64,000 bases of DNA from Lysobacter sp. BMK333-48F3 (GCF_019733395.1 NZ_JAIHOO010000001.1:4571199-4635198), one strand, 5' to 3'; positions 37,685-46,875 are shown, counted from the stretch's first letter. The notes: a model not told the origin generated them from the letters alone. Translations and numbers: made by a program.

Positions 37685-38503
37685 TCAGCCGCGGCTGGGC
37701 GTCGCCGCCGAAGCGGTCTGGGTCACGACTTCGCCGTTGATCACCGGCAGGCGCTGGGTCGGACGCTCGTCCATGCGGATGGTCTGCTCCTGGCCCTGGT
37801 AACGGTAGGTCACGTCGTAGCCGACCACCTTGTCTTCGCTGCCCAGGGCGATGCGGCTGCCCGGCTTGCTCTCGGTGCGCATGGTGCCGGTGGTGCCGTC
37901 CGGGTTGCGGTAGGTGACGTTGTAAGCCACCACGCGCGAGGACTGCGAGGTATCCGACACGGTGCGGCACTGGCGCTCGGTGCGGTTCACCACCCGGCCG
38001 CCGACATGGTTGCGGTCGACCCGGTTGCCGATGAAGCCGCCGGCCACGGCGCCGGCCGCGGTCGCGGCCTTCTTGCCGTTGCCGCCGCCGACCTGGTTGC
38101 CGAGCAGGCCGCCGATGACCGCGCCGGCCACGGTGCCGCCGACGTTGCCGTCGCGCTCGGGCAGGCGCTCCTGCACGACCACGTCTTCGCAGACTTCGCG
38201 CGGGGTGGAGACGGTGTTGGTCTCGCGCACCGGATCGGTGCCGATCACGGTCGCGTACAGCTTTTCCTTCTCGTTGATCGGCGCGACCTTGACCACGTCG
38301 GCGTACTCGACCTGCGGGGTGGCGTCGATCGCGCCGCTGGCGGCGATGTCGCCGCCAGCGCCGTTGCCCGGCTGCAGCTGCTGGCCGGCCGGGGTCAGCG
38401 CGGCATCGGCGGCGGCCGGGCCGCGGAAGCTCTGGAAGGCTGCGACGGCGACGCCGCCGACCAGCAGCGACGCGATCGCGACAGCAATCATGTTCTTGTT
38501 CAT
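37685..38503 (-). CDS. Glycine-zipper 2TM domain protein
   Basis: 272 residues. An N-terminal hydrophobic signal/anchor (MIAVAIASLLVGGVAVAAF), a disordered segment, then a glycine-zipper region (GGTVAGAVIGGLLGNQVGGG, TAAGAVAGGFIGNRVDRN) as in the SlyB/17-kDa antigen family, followed by a beta-rich C-terminal part (VVAYNVTYRNPDGTTG, VVGYDVTYRYQGQEQ). Likely periplasmic or envelope-associated. The ATG at 38503 has GGAGG 6 bases upstream. Role unknown. Confidence 0.88.
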   Translation of the reverse strand: MNKNMIAVAIASLLVGGVAVAAFQSFRGPAAADAALTPAGQQLQPGNGAGGDIAASGAIDATPQVEYADVVKVAPINEKEKLYATVIGTDPVRETNTVSTPREVCEDVVVQERLPERDGNVGGTVAGAVIGGLLGNQVGGGNGKKAATAAGAVAGGFIGNRVDRNHVGGRVVNRTERQCRTVSDTSQSSRVVAYNVTYRNPDGTTGTMRTESKPGSRIALGSEDKVVGYDVTYRYQGQEQTIRMDERPTQRLPVINGEVVTQTASAATPSRG

Positions 38504-38733
38504 ATGGAGCCTCCAGCGGGGGACCTGAGTGCAGCGTGGTTGGATGCGTCCCGCCGGGGCATGGCGGGCCGCGCGTTGTGTGTGTGCCAATTCCACCACC
38601 GGAAAGCTGAACCGGTGCCTATTGATTTTCGCCAGTCTGTCCCCGGCATGAACCCCGCCGCGCACGCGTGCTAGCGTGTTCGCGAACGCCGTCACATCCC
38701 ACCGTTACCCCGACGAGTTGCCCGACGACCGCC

Positions 38734-38961
38734 ATGACCAATCCGCTGCTCGCCCCCCTGATGGGCTTCCTCGGCCGCCTGAGTTATCCCCGGCTGTTCA
38801 TGGTCGCCGCGACGCTGTTCGCGCTGGACGTGGTGGTGCCGGACTTCATCCCCTTCGCCGACGAGTTGCTGCTCGGCCTGGGCACCTTGCTGCTGGCCAA
38901 CTGGAAGAACCGCAAGAGCCCGGCGCCGCCGCTGAAGCCGCCGGCGCCTGGCGCTCGCTGA
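38734..38961 (+). CDS. DUF6116-like small membrane protein
   Basis: 75 residues with two hydrophobic segments (YPRLFMVAATLFALDVVVP and ELLLGLGTLLLANW) around VPDFIPFADE, which fits a small inner-membrane protein conserved in xanthomonads (DUF6116 in my reading). The C-terminus is Pro/Lys-rich. It ends 2 bases before the TatD start, so it is co-transcribed. Function unknown. Confidence 0.75.
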   Translation: MTNPLLAPLMGFLGRLSYPRLFMVAATLFALDVVVPDFIPFADELLLGLGTLLLANWKNRKSPAPPLKPPAPGAR

Positions 38962-38963
38962 AC

Positions 38964-39734
38964 GTGGGCCTGACCGACAGTCATTGCCACCTCGACGCGG
39001 CCGAGTTCGACCGCGACCGTGCGCAGGTGGTCGCGCGCGCGGCCGCCGCCGGGGTGACCCGGCAAATCGTCCCGGCGGTCGACGCCGCCGGCTGGCCCAA
39101 GCTGCGCGAGGTCTGCGCGGCCGCGCCCGGCCTGCATCCGGCCTACGGCCTGCATCCGATGTACCTGGATGCGCACCGCCCCGAACACCTGCGCGAACTG
39201 CGCGACTGGATCGAGCGCGAGCGCCCTTGCGCGGTCGGCGAATGCGGCCTGGATTTCTTCGTCGACGGGCTGGCCCCGGAGCGTCAGGCACTGTATTTCG
39301 ACGGCCAACTGGCCCTGGCGCGCGAGTACGACCTGCCGGTGATCGTGCACGCACGGCACGCGGTGGAGGCCACGATCGCCGCGATCCGCCGCGTCGGCGG
39401 GCTGCGCGGCGTGATCCACAGCTACTCCGGCAGCGAGGAGCAGGCCGCGCAGTTGCACAAGCTCGGCTTCCTGCTCGGCCTCGGCGGCCCGCTGACCTAC
39501 GAGCGGGCCAAGCGCCTGCGCCGGATCGTCGCGAGCATGCCGCTGGAGCAGTTGCTGCTGGAAACCGATGCCCCCGACCAGCCCGACGCCGCGATTCGCG
39601 GCCAGCGCAACGAGCCGGCGCGGTTGGCGACGATCTGCGCCAGCGTCGCCGAGCTGCGCGGCGAGCCGCCGGAACGCATCGCCGCTGCGACCAGCGCCAA
39701 TGCGGCGCGGTTGTTCGGCTTGAGCGAGGAGTGA
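38964..39734 (+). CDS. TatD family metal-dependent hydrolase
   Basis: 256 residues from the GTG at 38964, the first start in frame before the conserved core. Metal ligands are visible: TDSHCHLD at the N-terminus, VGECGLDFF, IVHARHA, GVIHSYSG and LLETDAPDQ. TatD-family members are TIM-barrel DNases/hydrolases; the YjjV-like subgroup fits by size. It follows the DUF6116-like gene directly, and its last codons overlap a palindrome. Confidence 0.93.
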   Translation: MGLTDSHCHLDAAEFDRDRAQVVARAAAAGVTRQIVPAVDAAGWPKLREVCAAAPGLHPAYGLHPMYLDAHRPEHLRELRDWIERERPCAVGECGLDFFVDGLAPERQALYFDGQLALAREYDLPVIVHARHAVEATIAAIRRVGGLRGVIHSYSGSEEQAAQLHKLGFLLGLGGPLTYERAKRLRRIVASMPLEQLLLETDAPDQPDAAIRGQRNEPARLATICASVAELRGEPPERIAAATSANAARLFGLSEE

Positions 39735-39805
39735 GCACAGAGAAGCGAGAAGTGAGCCGGCAATACCTCGGCTTACTCGCTCCTCACTTCTCTGCGCTCA
39801 CTCCT
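39727..39805. repeat. Imperfect palindrome between convergent tatD-like and tcdA genes
   Basis: Arms AGGAGTGAGCACAGAGAAG (about 39727-39760 in full) and CACTTCTCTGCGCTCACTCC (about 39769-39805) are near-complementary around AATACC. It covers the 3' end of the upstream gene. It may act as a bidirectional terminator, though it lacks a T run. Confidence 0.6.
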
Positions 39806-39815
39806 GTTTCCAGGC

Positions 39816-40640
39816 TCATTCCTGCTTCTTCAGCAGCAGCTCCAGCGCCCGCCCCACCGCCGCGAACGCGAACACCCCGGTGATGTGGGTGGCCGCGCCC
39901 AGGCCGGCGCCGCAATCGAGCTTGAGCGCGGCGTCGCCGTCGAGCTTGGGCCGCAGGCCGCAGACCGTGCCGTCCGGCTGCGGGTACTTGACGTTTTCCA
40001 GCGAGTAGATCGCCGACACGCCGAAGTAGCGGTCCGGATTCTTGGGGAAATTGAACTCGCCGCGCAGCTTCTTGCGGATCAGCGCCAGCATCGCGTCGTG
40101 CTCGGTGCGCGAGAGATCGCGCACCCGCACCAGGGTCGGGTCGGTGCGGCCGCCGGCCGAGCCGACCACGATCACCGGCAGCTTGCGCCGGCGGCACCAG
40201 GCGATCAACTCGACCTTGCTGCGGAAGCTGTCGCAGGCGTCCAGCACCAGGTCGTAGCCGCGGTCGAGCAGCTCGTCGAGGTTGGCCGGGGTCAGGAAGC
40301 TCTGCACCGCGTCGACCTCGATCGCCGGGTTGATCGCGCGGCAGCGCTCGGCCATGGCCTCGACCTTGGCCCGGCCGTACTGGCCGGCCAGCGCCGGCAG
40401 TTGGCGGTTGGTGTTGGACACGCACAGGTCGTCGGCGTCGATCAGGGTCAGGTGGCCGATGCCGGTGCGCGCCAGCGCCTCCACCGCCCAGGATCCGACC
40501 CCGCCCATGCCGACCACGGCGATCCGGCAGCGGCGAAAGCGCGCGACCGTGCCGCGGCCGTAAAGCCGGTCGACGCCGGCGAAGCGTTCCTGCCAGACGG
40601 TGTCGGCGGAGGGGTCGGAGAGAGCTGCGTTCATCCGCAT
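39816..40640 (-). CDS. tcdA: tRNA threonylcarbamoyladenosine dehydratase (TcdA/YgdL)
   Basis: 274 residues from the ATG at 40640 (a second ATG at 40634 is equally possible). An E1-like ThiF-fold enzyme: RIAVVGMGGVGSWAVEAL nucleotide loop, TLIDADDLCVSNTNRQ and VLDACDSFRSK. TcdA converts t6A37 of ANN-reading tRNAs to the cyclic ct6A form using ATP. The C-terminal AATHITGVFAFAAV is typical. Convergent with the TatD-like gene. Confidence 0.93.
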   Translation of the reverse strand: MRMNAALSDPSADTVWQERFAGVDRLYGRGTVARFRRCRIAVVGMGGVGSWAVEALARTGIGHLTLIDADDLCVSNTNRQLPALAGQYGRAKVEAMAERCRAINPAIEVDAVQSFLTPANLDELLDRGYDLVLDACDSFRSKVELIAWCRRRKLPVIVVGSAGGRTDPTLVRVRDLSRTEHDAMLALIRKKLRGEFNFPKNPDRYFGVSAIYSLENVKYPQPDGTVCGLRPKLDGDAALKLDCGAGLGAATHITGVFAFAAVGRALELLLKKQE

Positions 40641-40841
40641 AGTGTAGTCGCCGGCGCACCGCGGGTCGGCGCCGGCGATGGAATGCTGCGGGCGGCCGCG
40701 GCCCCTCGACGGGCCATGGCACATACCGCCCCCGGGCGAGCGGATCGACCTGGCATAGCCGCGCCCCGTCCGGCCCGGCGCCGACCCCGGCCTCACGCGG
40801 TCGCATGCTATGTTCGCGGGCAATTGGACGGAGGCCAGGCA

Positions 40842-41294
40842 ATGAGCAATACCCAGCCCACTGACGCAGCACCCAAGCGCAAAGGCAATGGTTCGAAATA
40901 TCTGTTCCTGTTCCTGATCGGCCTGGTCGGCGGCGTGGTCGCCACGGTCATGGCGGTGCGCGCGCTCGACCAGCGCAAGGACCATTTCCCCGACAGCGTC
41001 ATGCACGTGCAGCAGTGGCACCTGGGCCAGCTCAAGAGCCGGGTCGAGCAGAACCGCTGCGCCGCCACCGACACCCTGCCGCACGTGAAGGCGCTGCGGA
41101 CGATGGCCGACGACCTCGAACCGGCCTTCCCCGACCTCAAGGACGACCAGCGCTTCGGCCAGCACGCCAGCAAGCTGCGCGCGGCGCTCGACGGCGCACT
41201 GGCCAGTCCGCCGCTCAACTGCGCCGGGGTCAGCGCCGTGTCCGAGCAGATCGGCGAAGCCTGCAAGGCCTGCCATCAGGACTTCCGCGGCTGA
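40842..41294 (+). CDS. Membrane-anchored cytochrome c' family protein
   Basis: 150 residues. An N-terminal signal/anchor (YLFLFLIGLVGGVVATVMAV) is followed by a four-helix cytochrome c'-like domain that ends with the haem-binding CKACHQDFRG (CxxCH, His as axial ligand). It would face the periplasm. The ATG at 40842 has GGAGG 7 bases upstream. Function in these bacteria is unclear: electron transfer or NO/CO binding. Confidence 0.82.
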   Translation: MSNTQPTDAAPKRKGNGSKYLFLFLIGLVGGVVATVMAVRALDQRKDHFPDSVMHVQQWHLGQLKSRVEQNRCAATDTLPHVKALRTMADDLEPAFPDLKDDQRFGQHASKLRAALDGALASPPLNCAGVSAVSEQIGEACKACHQDFRG

Positions 41295-41301
41295 AAGGCG
41301 G

Positions 41302-41376
41302 CAACGAGTGGAGAGAAAACAGTAGCGGACACGACACGGCTCCGGCCGCTTTCATTCCTCGCTCTCCACTCGTTCC
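41302..41376. repeat. Palindrome after cytochrome c' gene
   Basis: Arms AACGAGTGGAGAGA (about 41303) and CTCTCCACTCGTT (about 41361-41374) are complementary around a ~45-base centre. Similar in kind to the 39727-39805 palindrome. It may help end transcription of the upstream gene. Confidence 0.55.
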
Positions 41377-41543
41377 TCTTCACTTGTTCCTAGCGGTCCC
41401 GTCGCCTTCCCCGACGCTAGCTGAACGCAGCGGCGCGCGGTGCCGGAACGGGCGTAAAAATTGAACACGTGTTCACGCAAGGCTGGCTAGCGTGGCAGGC
41501 GCGTGGCGATGCCCGCCACATGCCTCTAGCGCAGGAGCCTCGA

Positions 41544-42035
41544 ATGAACACCAATCAATTCCGACTGCTGGGCCTTGCCGCGACGGCCACCCTGGCGCTC
41601 GCCGGCTGCGCGACCTCGCCGGGCTACAGCGGCGGCGGCTACAACAGCTATCCGCCGCCCTCGCAGCCGAGCTACAACCAGAGCAACTGCTACGACTGCG
41701 GCGTAGTCACCCGGATCGAGCAGATCAGCACCGCCAGCACCGCTCCGCGCGCTACCGGCGCCGTACTCGGCGGCTTGGTCGGCGCCGTCGCCGGCCGCGA
41801 GATCGCCGACGACCACACCGACAGCAAGGGCCGCAGGAACACCGCCACGGTGGCCGGCGCGGTCGCCGGCGCGGTGGCCGGCAACGCGATCCAGAACCGG
41901 GTCGGCGCGCCGAGCTACAACGTCTATGTGCGCATGAACGACGGCCGCACCGTGGTGATCACCCAGAAGGACATCGGCGGTATCCGCGAGAACACCTACG
42001 TCCGCGTCGCCAACGGCCGCGTGTATCTGCGCTGA
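41544..42035 (+). CDS. Glycine-zipper outer-membrane lipoprotein (SlyB-like)
   Basis: 163 residues. Lipobox ALAGC with lipidated Cys near residue 22, a Tyr/Pro/Ser-rich linker, then a glycine-zipper segment (TGAVLGGLVGAVAGREIAD, VAGAVAGAVAGNAIQNR) and a C-terminal domain (YNVYVRMNDGRTVVITQ). It matches the SlyB/17-kDa surface antigen family, thought to stabilise the outer membrane. AGGAG precedes the ATG at 41544. A second glycine-zipper protein is at 37685. Confidence 0.9.
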   Translation: MNTNQFRLLGLAATATLALAGCATSPGYSGGGYNSYPPPSQPSYNQSNCYDCGVVTRIEQISTASTAPRATGAVLGGLVGAVAGREIADDHTDSKGRRNTATVAGAVAGAVAGNAIQNRVGAPSYNVYVRMNDGRTVVITQKDIGGIRENTYVRVANGRVYLR

Positions 42036-42114
42036 GCGTATCTGCGTTGAGCCGCGCCTTCGCCGCCGCTCGCGCGGCGGCGATGAAACAAAGTAACGAA
42101 ATCACCAGGACAAC

Positions 42115-42142
42115 AACGGCCCGCATCGCGGGCCGTTTTTTT
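42115..42142 (+). terminator. Rho-independent terminator of the SlyB-like gene
   Basis: Stem AACGGCCCGC / GCGGGCCGTT (42115-42124 and 42128-42137) running into seven Ts. It lies about 80 bases past the stop. Confidence 0.9.
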
Positions 42143-42334
42143 GTGCAGTTCTTTGCTGCGTTTTCACCGCGCTGGCGCTGCGATCCGCGTTCCCGACCCG
42201 CGTCACGGTTGGGCGCGGAACTGGCGCACTTCTGCCGGTCTTCATGAGCGCCGCGTTGCGCTAGGGTCGTTTGCGTCCGCCCTGCGGACGCCAGCCAACG
42301 CAACTCAGCCAACGCAAGCTCAGGAGATCGTGGA

Positions 42335-43441
42335 ATGAAACTTCGCTTCCTGCCCGTGGTGTCCGCCGGCGCCGTCCTCACCGGCGCCATCGCCGCCGCC
42401 GTCGCCGCGCCGGGCGCGGCCCAGAACAATCCGCTGCGCGTGGGCCTGGTCGCGGTGACCGGCGCCGCCGACGATTTCCTCGGCGCGGTCGAAATCAGCA
42501 TCACCAACACCGGCCGCAAGGCGGTGCGCCTGCCCAAGTGGCAGTTGCCTTCGGACGAGTTCGACGCGCGCCTGTTCGACATCAGCTACGGCGGCAAGCC
42601 GGTCGCCTACGAGGGCGCCCTGGTCAAGCGCGGCCTGCCCGCCGCCGAAGACTTCGCGATCCTGCAGCCGGGCGAGACTTATCGCCGCACCATCGATCTG
42701 TCGGCCGGCTACGACCTGTCGCGCACCGGCCAGTACGTGGTTCGCTTCAATGCGCCGCTGCAACACGCCTCGACCTCCGACCGCACCATGCTGCGCCAGG
42801 GCAACGGCCTGGCGATGAGCGCGCAGAGCGTGCCGCTGAGCCTGTGGGTGGACGGCCTGGACCAGCTCGGCGGCAGCAAGGTCGCCGCGGCGGCGAAGAA
42901 GCCGATCGGCCCGACCGCGGTGGTCAACGGCGTCAACTACGTCGGCTGCACCACGTCGCGCATCAGCGCCGCCGGCCAGGCGGTGGTGTCGGCGCGCGGC
43001 TATTCCGAGAACGCCAAGGGGTATCTCGTCGGCGGCTCGTTCGGCCCGCGCTACACCAGCTGGTTCGGCGCCTACACCGACAGCCGCTACGCCACCGCGC
43101 GCCAGCACTTCGTTTCGATCGACCAGGCGATGGACCAGAACAGCGGCCAGATCACCATCAACTGCGGCTGCAGCAGCAGCGCCTACGCCTACGTGTACCC
43201 GAACCAGCCGTACCAGATCTATGTCTGCAACGCGTTCTGGAGCGCGCCGCAGACCGGCACCGATTCCAAGGCCGGCACCCTGATCCACGAGATGAGCCAC
43301 TTCACCGTGGTCGCCGGCACCGACGATCACGCCTACGGCCAGGGCGCGGCGCAGAACCTGGCCAACACCAACCCCGCCGCGGCGCTGGACAACGCCGACA
43401 ACCACGAGTATTTCGCCGAAAACACGCCGTTCCAGAACTGA
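42335..43441 (+). CDS. Secreted M35 (aspzincin) metalloendopeptidase
   Basis: 368 residues: signal peptide (LPVVSAGAVLTGAIAAAVAA), an N-terminal propeptide-like beta domain (about 30-180, ISITNTGRKAVRLPKWQLP), then a catalytic domain with the zinc motif TLIHEMSHF (HExxH) and the aspzincin third ligand in VVAGTDDHAYG. M35 includes deuterolysin and peptidyl-Lys endopeptidases, which cut beside basic residues or after Lys. Cysteines (GCTTS, NCGCSSS, YVCNAF) suggest disulfides. Probably an extracellular lytic enzyme for predation or nutrition; substrate inferred. Confidence 0.93.
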   Translation: MKLRFLPVVSAGAVLTGAIAAAVAAPGAAQNNPLRVGLVAVTGAADDFLGAVEISITNTGRKAVRLPKWQLPSDEFDARLFDISYGGKPVAYEGALVKRGLPAAEDFAILQPGETYRRTIDLSAGYDLSRTGQYVVRFNAPLQHASTSDRTMLRQGNGLAMSAQSVPLSLWVDGLDQLGGSKVAAAAKKPIGPTAVVNGVNYVGCTTSRISAAGQAVVSARGYSENAKGYLVGGSFGPRYTSWFGAYTDSRYATARQHFVSIDQAMDQNSGQITINCGCSSSAYAYVYPNQPYQIYVCNAFWSAPQTGTDSKAGTLIHEMSHFTVVAGTDDHAYGQGAAQNLANTNPAAALDNADNHEYFAENTPFQN

Positions 43442-44338
43442 GCAAGGGCCGCCGATGCCCGGGCATCGGCGGCGGCTCGAGAGCCGCGCATCGCTTCGCA
43501 CGAAGTCGAAGATGCGAATCGGCGCACGAGGGATTTGCTTGGACTAGAGGTAAAGCAAATCCCCCTGCCCCCCTCTCCAAAGGGGGGAAGCGGTAGGCGG
43601 TTGCGATGGGGGCCGGATCGAACGGCTTCGGGCGGACGGTGCAAGGCCGACTCCGCGTTCCAGGTCGCAGCCCGCGGCACTCAGGCCAGATTCCCCAGCC
43701 TATTGGCTACTGCCCCCCAGCTTCCGGCCGCCAATCCCGATTCCCGATTCCCCATTCCCGCCCCCCCACACCAACCCCACTGCCGCCGCCGGCGCGTTAG
43801 CAAACATCGAGCCCGGCGGCAGGACGCCGTAGCGATCGGCAGGGACGCAGGCGGCGCAGCGGAAGACGAGGCCGCGGCGCCGCGGTCGGGGTTCGACGCG
43901 GCCGGGACGGCCGCGCTGCGTGCGCAGGGCGGAACATCGGGAACGCACGCGATCGGGCAAGGAAGCGCCGGCCCTGGCGGCCGGTCGGCGGGTCGGGGGC
44001 CTCGCGCCCCCGGCTCGACCGAGTCGCTGCGGCGGCCTGCGGGCCAGTCGCTCGCCGGCGAAACCCCGGGGCAACGGATTCAACGCAACCGATTCAACGC
44101 AACGGTTTCAAGCGGACGAGATTCGCGGACGGCGAAAGGGGGCGAGGACGACGCCAGCGTCGACTCGCAGCGTGGCCGCTGCGGCGGAAAATCCCGCGCC
44201 AGGCTTGGATCGAGTCAAACGCGATGACGGTCGGAGTTTCCGGCGCCGCTCCGATGACTGCGCGCACGCTTTGGACATTTCGTATGACCGGCGCGGCGGC
44301 AATTGGCGATTTTGTGACGATTATCGAACTTTCGCACA
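43442..44338. other. ~900-base repeat-containing intergenic region
   Basis: No convincing gene on either strand. It holds an AAATCCCCCTGCCCCCC / AAAGGGGGG repeat (about 43555-43590), a CGATTCCCGATTCCCCATT repeat (43736-43768), an inverted pair GGATTTGCTT / AAGCAAATCC (43531-43562), and a short tandem CAACGGATTCAACGCAACCG (about 44071-44109). The rest is G+C-rich without structure I recognise. Confidence 0.5.
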
Positions 44339-44362
44339 AGAAAAACCCGGCCGTAGCCGGGT
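44339..44362 (-). terminator. Rho-independent terminator of the cold-shock gene
   Basis: Stem ACCCGGC / GCCGGGT (44345-44351 and 44356-44362), followed on the minus strand by TTTTTCTT. About 55 bases after the csp stop. Confidence 0.82.
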
Positions 44363-44415
44363 CTTTCCGATGCGTTCGCGGCGCCGACGGCGCCGCGGCG
44401 GATCTCAGTACCGGG

Positions 44416-44625
44416 TCAGATCGGCTCGACCGCGTCGGCCTGCAGGCCCTTCTGGCCCTGGACGACGGTGAACGAGACCTTCTGGCCTTCCTTCAGGCTC
44501 TTGAAGCCCTGGGTCTGGATCGCGCGGAAATGCACGAATACGTCTTCGCCGTTTTCACGGCTGATAAAGCCAAAACCCTTGGCGTCGTTGAACCACTTGA
44601 CGGTTCCGGTTTCTTTCGCGGACAT
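44416..44625 (-). CDS. CspA-family cold-shock protein
   Basis: 69 residues. One OB-fold cold-shock domain with RNP1 (KGFGFIS) and RNP2 (VFVHF), binding single-stranded RNA/DNA as a chaperone. ATG at 44625 with AAGGAG upstream. About 215 bases separate it from the divergent DUF456 gene, leaving room for a long 5' leader as in regulated csp genes; whether it is cold-induced cannot be seen. Confidence 0.97.
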   Translation of the reverse strand: MSAKETGTVKWFNDAKGFGFISRENGEDVFVHFRAIQTQGFKSLKEGQKVSFTVVQGQKGLQADAVEPI

Positions 44626-44840
44626 CGCTACTCTCTCCTTGAAACGTGGTGTTGTTAACGCGACTGGCTCGCGTGCTGGTTGCAAGGAGGAAGCGAGGTG
44701 CAACGATGTAGCGGATCGACGGATCAACCGCATCGGGCCACGATTCACGGTGACCCTTGGCAAACGCAGCGCCCGCAACGTACCCCGACATCGGTGAAAA
44801 TGCAAACCGGCCGGACACCCCGTCCGGACAGGGAATAAGC

Positions 44841-45326
44841 ATGGATTTGCAGACACTTTATTACATATTGGCCGGCGTCCTGGTGGTGATCGGAATCGTC
44901 GGCACGGTACTCCCCGCCCTGCCCGGCCTGCCGCTGGTGTTCGGCGGCATGGTCCTGGCCGCCTGGGCCTCGGATTTCGAGAAAGTCGGCTGGGTCACCC
45001 TGGTCGTGCTGGGCCTGCTGACCGCGCTGTCCCTGGGGATCGACTTCCTGGCCACGGCGATGGGGGCCAAACGGGTCGGCGCCAGCAAGCTGGCCCTGAT
45101 CGGCTCGGTGATCGGCACCTTCGCCGGCCTGGCCTTCGGCCTGATCGGGGTGTTCGTCGGTCCCTTCGTCGGCGCGCTGGTCGGCGAACTGATCCACACC
45201 CGCGAGTTGTCCAAGGCGACCCAGGTCGGGGTCGGCACCTGGGTCGGCATCGTCGTCGGCACCGTGCTCAAGTTCGGCCTGGCCTTCGCCATGGTCGGCC
45301 TGTTCGCGCTGGCGTGGTTCTTCTGA
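44841..45326 (+). CDS. DUF456 family membrane protein
   Basis: 161 residues, strongly hydrophobic, with Gly-rich helices: [73 protein letters not shown]. This order is typical of DUF456, small integral membrane proteins of unknown function. The ATG at 44841 has AGGGAA upstream. Confidence 0.88.
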   Translation: MDLQTLYYILAGVLVVIGIVGTVLPALPGLPLVFGGMVLAAWASDFEKVGWVTLVVLGLLTALSLGIDFLATAMGAKRVGASKLALIGSVIGTFAGLAFGLIGVFVGPFVGALVGELIHTRELSKATQVGVGTWVGIVVGTVLKFGLAFAMVGLFALAWFF

Positions 45327-45447
45327 ACGGGCCTCGCCGCTGCGGGTTCATCTGAACCGACCGGCCGCGCCGACGCGGCCGGTTCACCTCTCGTTCGCAC
45401 GCCGATGCAAGACTGCAGCGGTTTGCCGTCCGTAGACCCTTATCGCC

Positions 45448-46626
45448 ATGACCCCTGCCTTGCCCCGAACCCGCCTGCTGCCCTGCCTGCTGCTGACCGT
45501 CCTGCCCGCCGCGGCCGGCGCGCAGGAAATCAAGCCGCAGCCGGCCACGCCCGAAGCTTGCGTGGCGATCGCCAACGGCGCCGACCGGCTGGCCTGCTAC
45601 GACACCGCCCTGGGCCGCGGCGCCGATGGCGTACGCGCGGCCGATATCGCCGCCAAGGAAGCCAAGGCGATCCAGCGCAACCTGGAGCTGGGCGACCAGA
45701 TCGAAGCCGCGCCCTCGCCGGGCCTGGCCGAACCGGCCCGGCGCAAGGCCGGCAGCAGCGACCTTTTCAGTCACGAAGAGGAGGCGCTGGACAGCGCGAT
45801 CGCCAACGCCGGCAAGGGCGGCCTGCTCGACAGCCGCTGGGAACTGGCCAAGGACTCCAAGCTGGGCGTGTTCAACTTCCGCGCCTACAAGCCGGTGTAC
45901 CTGCTGCCGGCGTTCTGGAGCAGCAAGCCCAACGTGCTGCCGCATTCGCCGAACCCGCGCAACACGGTGACCGATCCGCAATCGCTGAAGGACGTCGAGG
46001 CCAAGTTCCAGGTCAGCTTCAAGACCAAGGCGGTGGAGAACCTGTTCGGCGACAACGGCGATATCTGGATGGGCTATACCCAATCCTCGCGCTGGCAGGT
46101 CTACAACGGCGAGGACTCGCGCCCGTTCCGCGAGACCAATTACGAACCGGAAGTGATGCTGGTGTTCCGCAACAACTACCGCATCGGCGGCTGGAACGGG
46201 CGCATGGCCGGGATCGGCATCAACCACCAGTCCAACGGCCGCGCCGACCCGTTCTCGCGCAGCTGGAACCGGGTGATCGGCCAGGTCGGCTGGGACCGCG
46301 AGAACTGGGCGGTGATCGCGCGGCCGTGGTGGCGCCTGTCGGACGGCAACGACGACGACAATCCGGACATCGAGGATTACATCGGCCGCGGCGATCTCAC
46401 CATCGTCCATACCCGCGGCGGCCATGAGTTCTCGCTGATGGCCCGGCATTCGCTGCGCGGCGGCGACCGCTCGCACGGCGCGCTGCAGTTCGACTGGGGA
46501 TTCCCGATCCACAACCAGCTACGCGGCCACCTGCAGATCTTCGACGGTTACGGCGAGAGCCTGATCGACTACAACCATCGCGCGACCTACGTCGGCCTGG
46601 GCATCTCCTTGCTGGAGTGGTACTGA
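45448..46626 (+). CDS. pldA: Outer-membrane phospholipase A1 (OMPLA)
   Basis: 392 residues. Signal peptide (LLPCLLLTVLPAAAGA), a ~120-residue N-terminal extension, then a 12-strand-barrel phospholipase domain. The catalytic His and Ser lie in GIGINHQSNGRADP, and the conserved Asn region DYNHRATYVGLG is near the C-terminus; it ends SLLEWY, a typical outer-membrane ending. OMPLA degrades mislocalised phospholipids in the outer leaflet as a calcium-dependent dimer. Confidence 0.92.
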   Translation: MTPALPRTRLLPCLLLTVLPAAAGAQEIKPQPATPEACVAIANGADRLACYDTALGRGADGVRAADIAAKEAKAIQRNLELGDQIEAAPSPGLAEPARRKAGSSDLFSHEEEALDSAIANAGKGGLLDSRWELAKDSKLGVFNFRAYKPVYLLPAFWSSKPNVLPHSPNPRNTVTDPQSLKDVEAKFQVSFKTKAVENLFGDNGDIWMGYTQSSRWQVYNGEDSRPFRETNYEPEVMLVFRNNYRIGGWNGRMAGIGINHQSNGRADPFSRSWNRVIGQVGWDRENWAVIARPWWRLSDGNDDDNPDIEDYIGRGDLTIVHTRGGHEFSLMARHSLRGGDRSHGALQFDWGFPIHNQLRGHLQIFDGYGESLIDYNHRATYVGLGISLLEWY

Positions 46627-46638
46627 GCAGCCGATTTT

Positions 46639-46794
46639 TGTAGGAGCGGCGTGAGCCGCGACCGCCGAAGCGGTGTACGCAAGCGCTGCCCACGAAGCCG
46701 GGCATCCGGATGCATGCTTCGCCTCGCTGCAGGGTTTCGGGTCGAACCGTGGTATTCCACCGCTTCGGTCGTCGCGGCTCACGCCGCTCCTACA
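46639..46794. repeat. 156-base hairpin element with 36-base inverted ends
   Basis: The ends (46639-46674 and 46759-46794) are inverted copies of the TGTAGGAGCGGCGTGAGCCG-type repeat with about two mismatches. The ~84-base middle is unique here. It resembles a pair of REP sequences arranged as a BIME-like unit, located between pldA and fumarase. Confidence 0.8.
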
Positions 46795-46819
46795 GGGGCG
46801 GGCGGCGGCGCCGATAACG

Positions 46820-46846
46820 AAACGCCCGGCGCGAGGCCGGGCGTTT
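46820..46846 (-). terminator. Bidirectional terminator between pldA and fumarase
   Basis: Stem AAACGCCCGGC / GCCGGGCGTTT (46820-46830 and 46836-46846). It is followed by T-rich sequence on the minus strand (TTTCGTTAT), with TTTTCGC on the plus side. About 30 bases after the fumarase stop. Confidence 0.75.
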
Positions 46847-46875
46847 TCGCAAGCAGGTACGGCGGCCGGTCAGGC

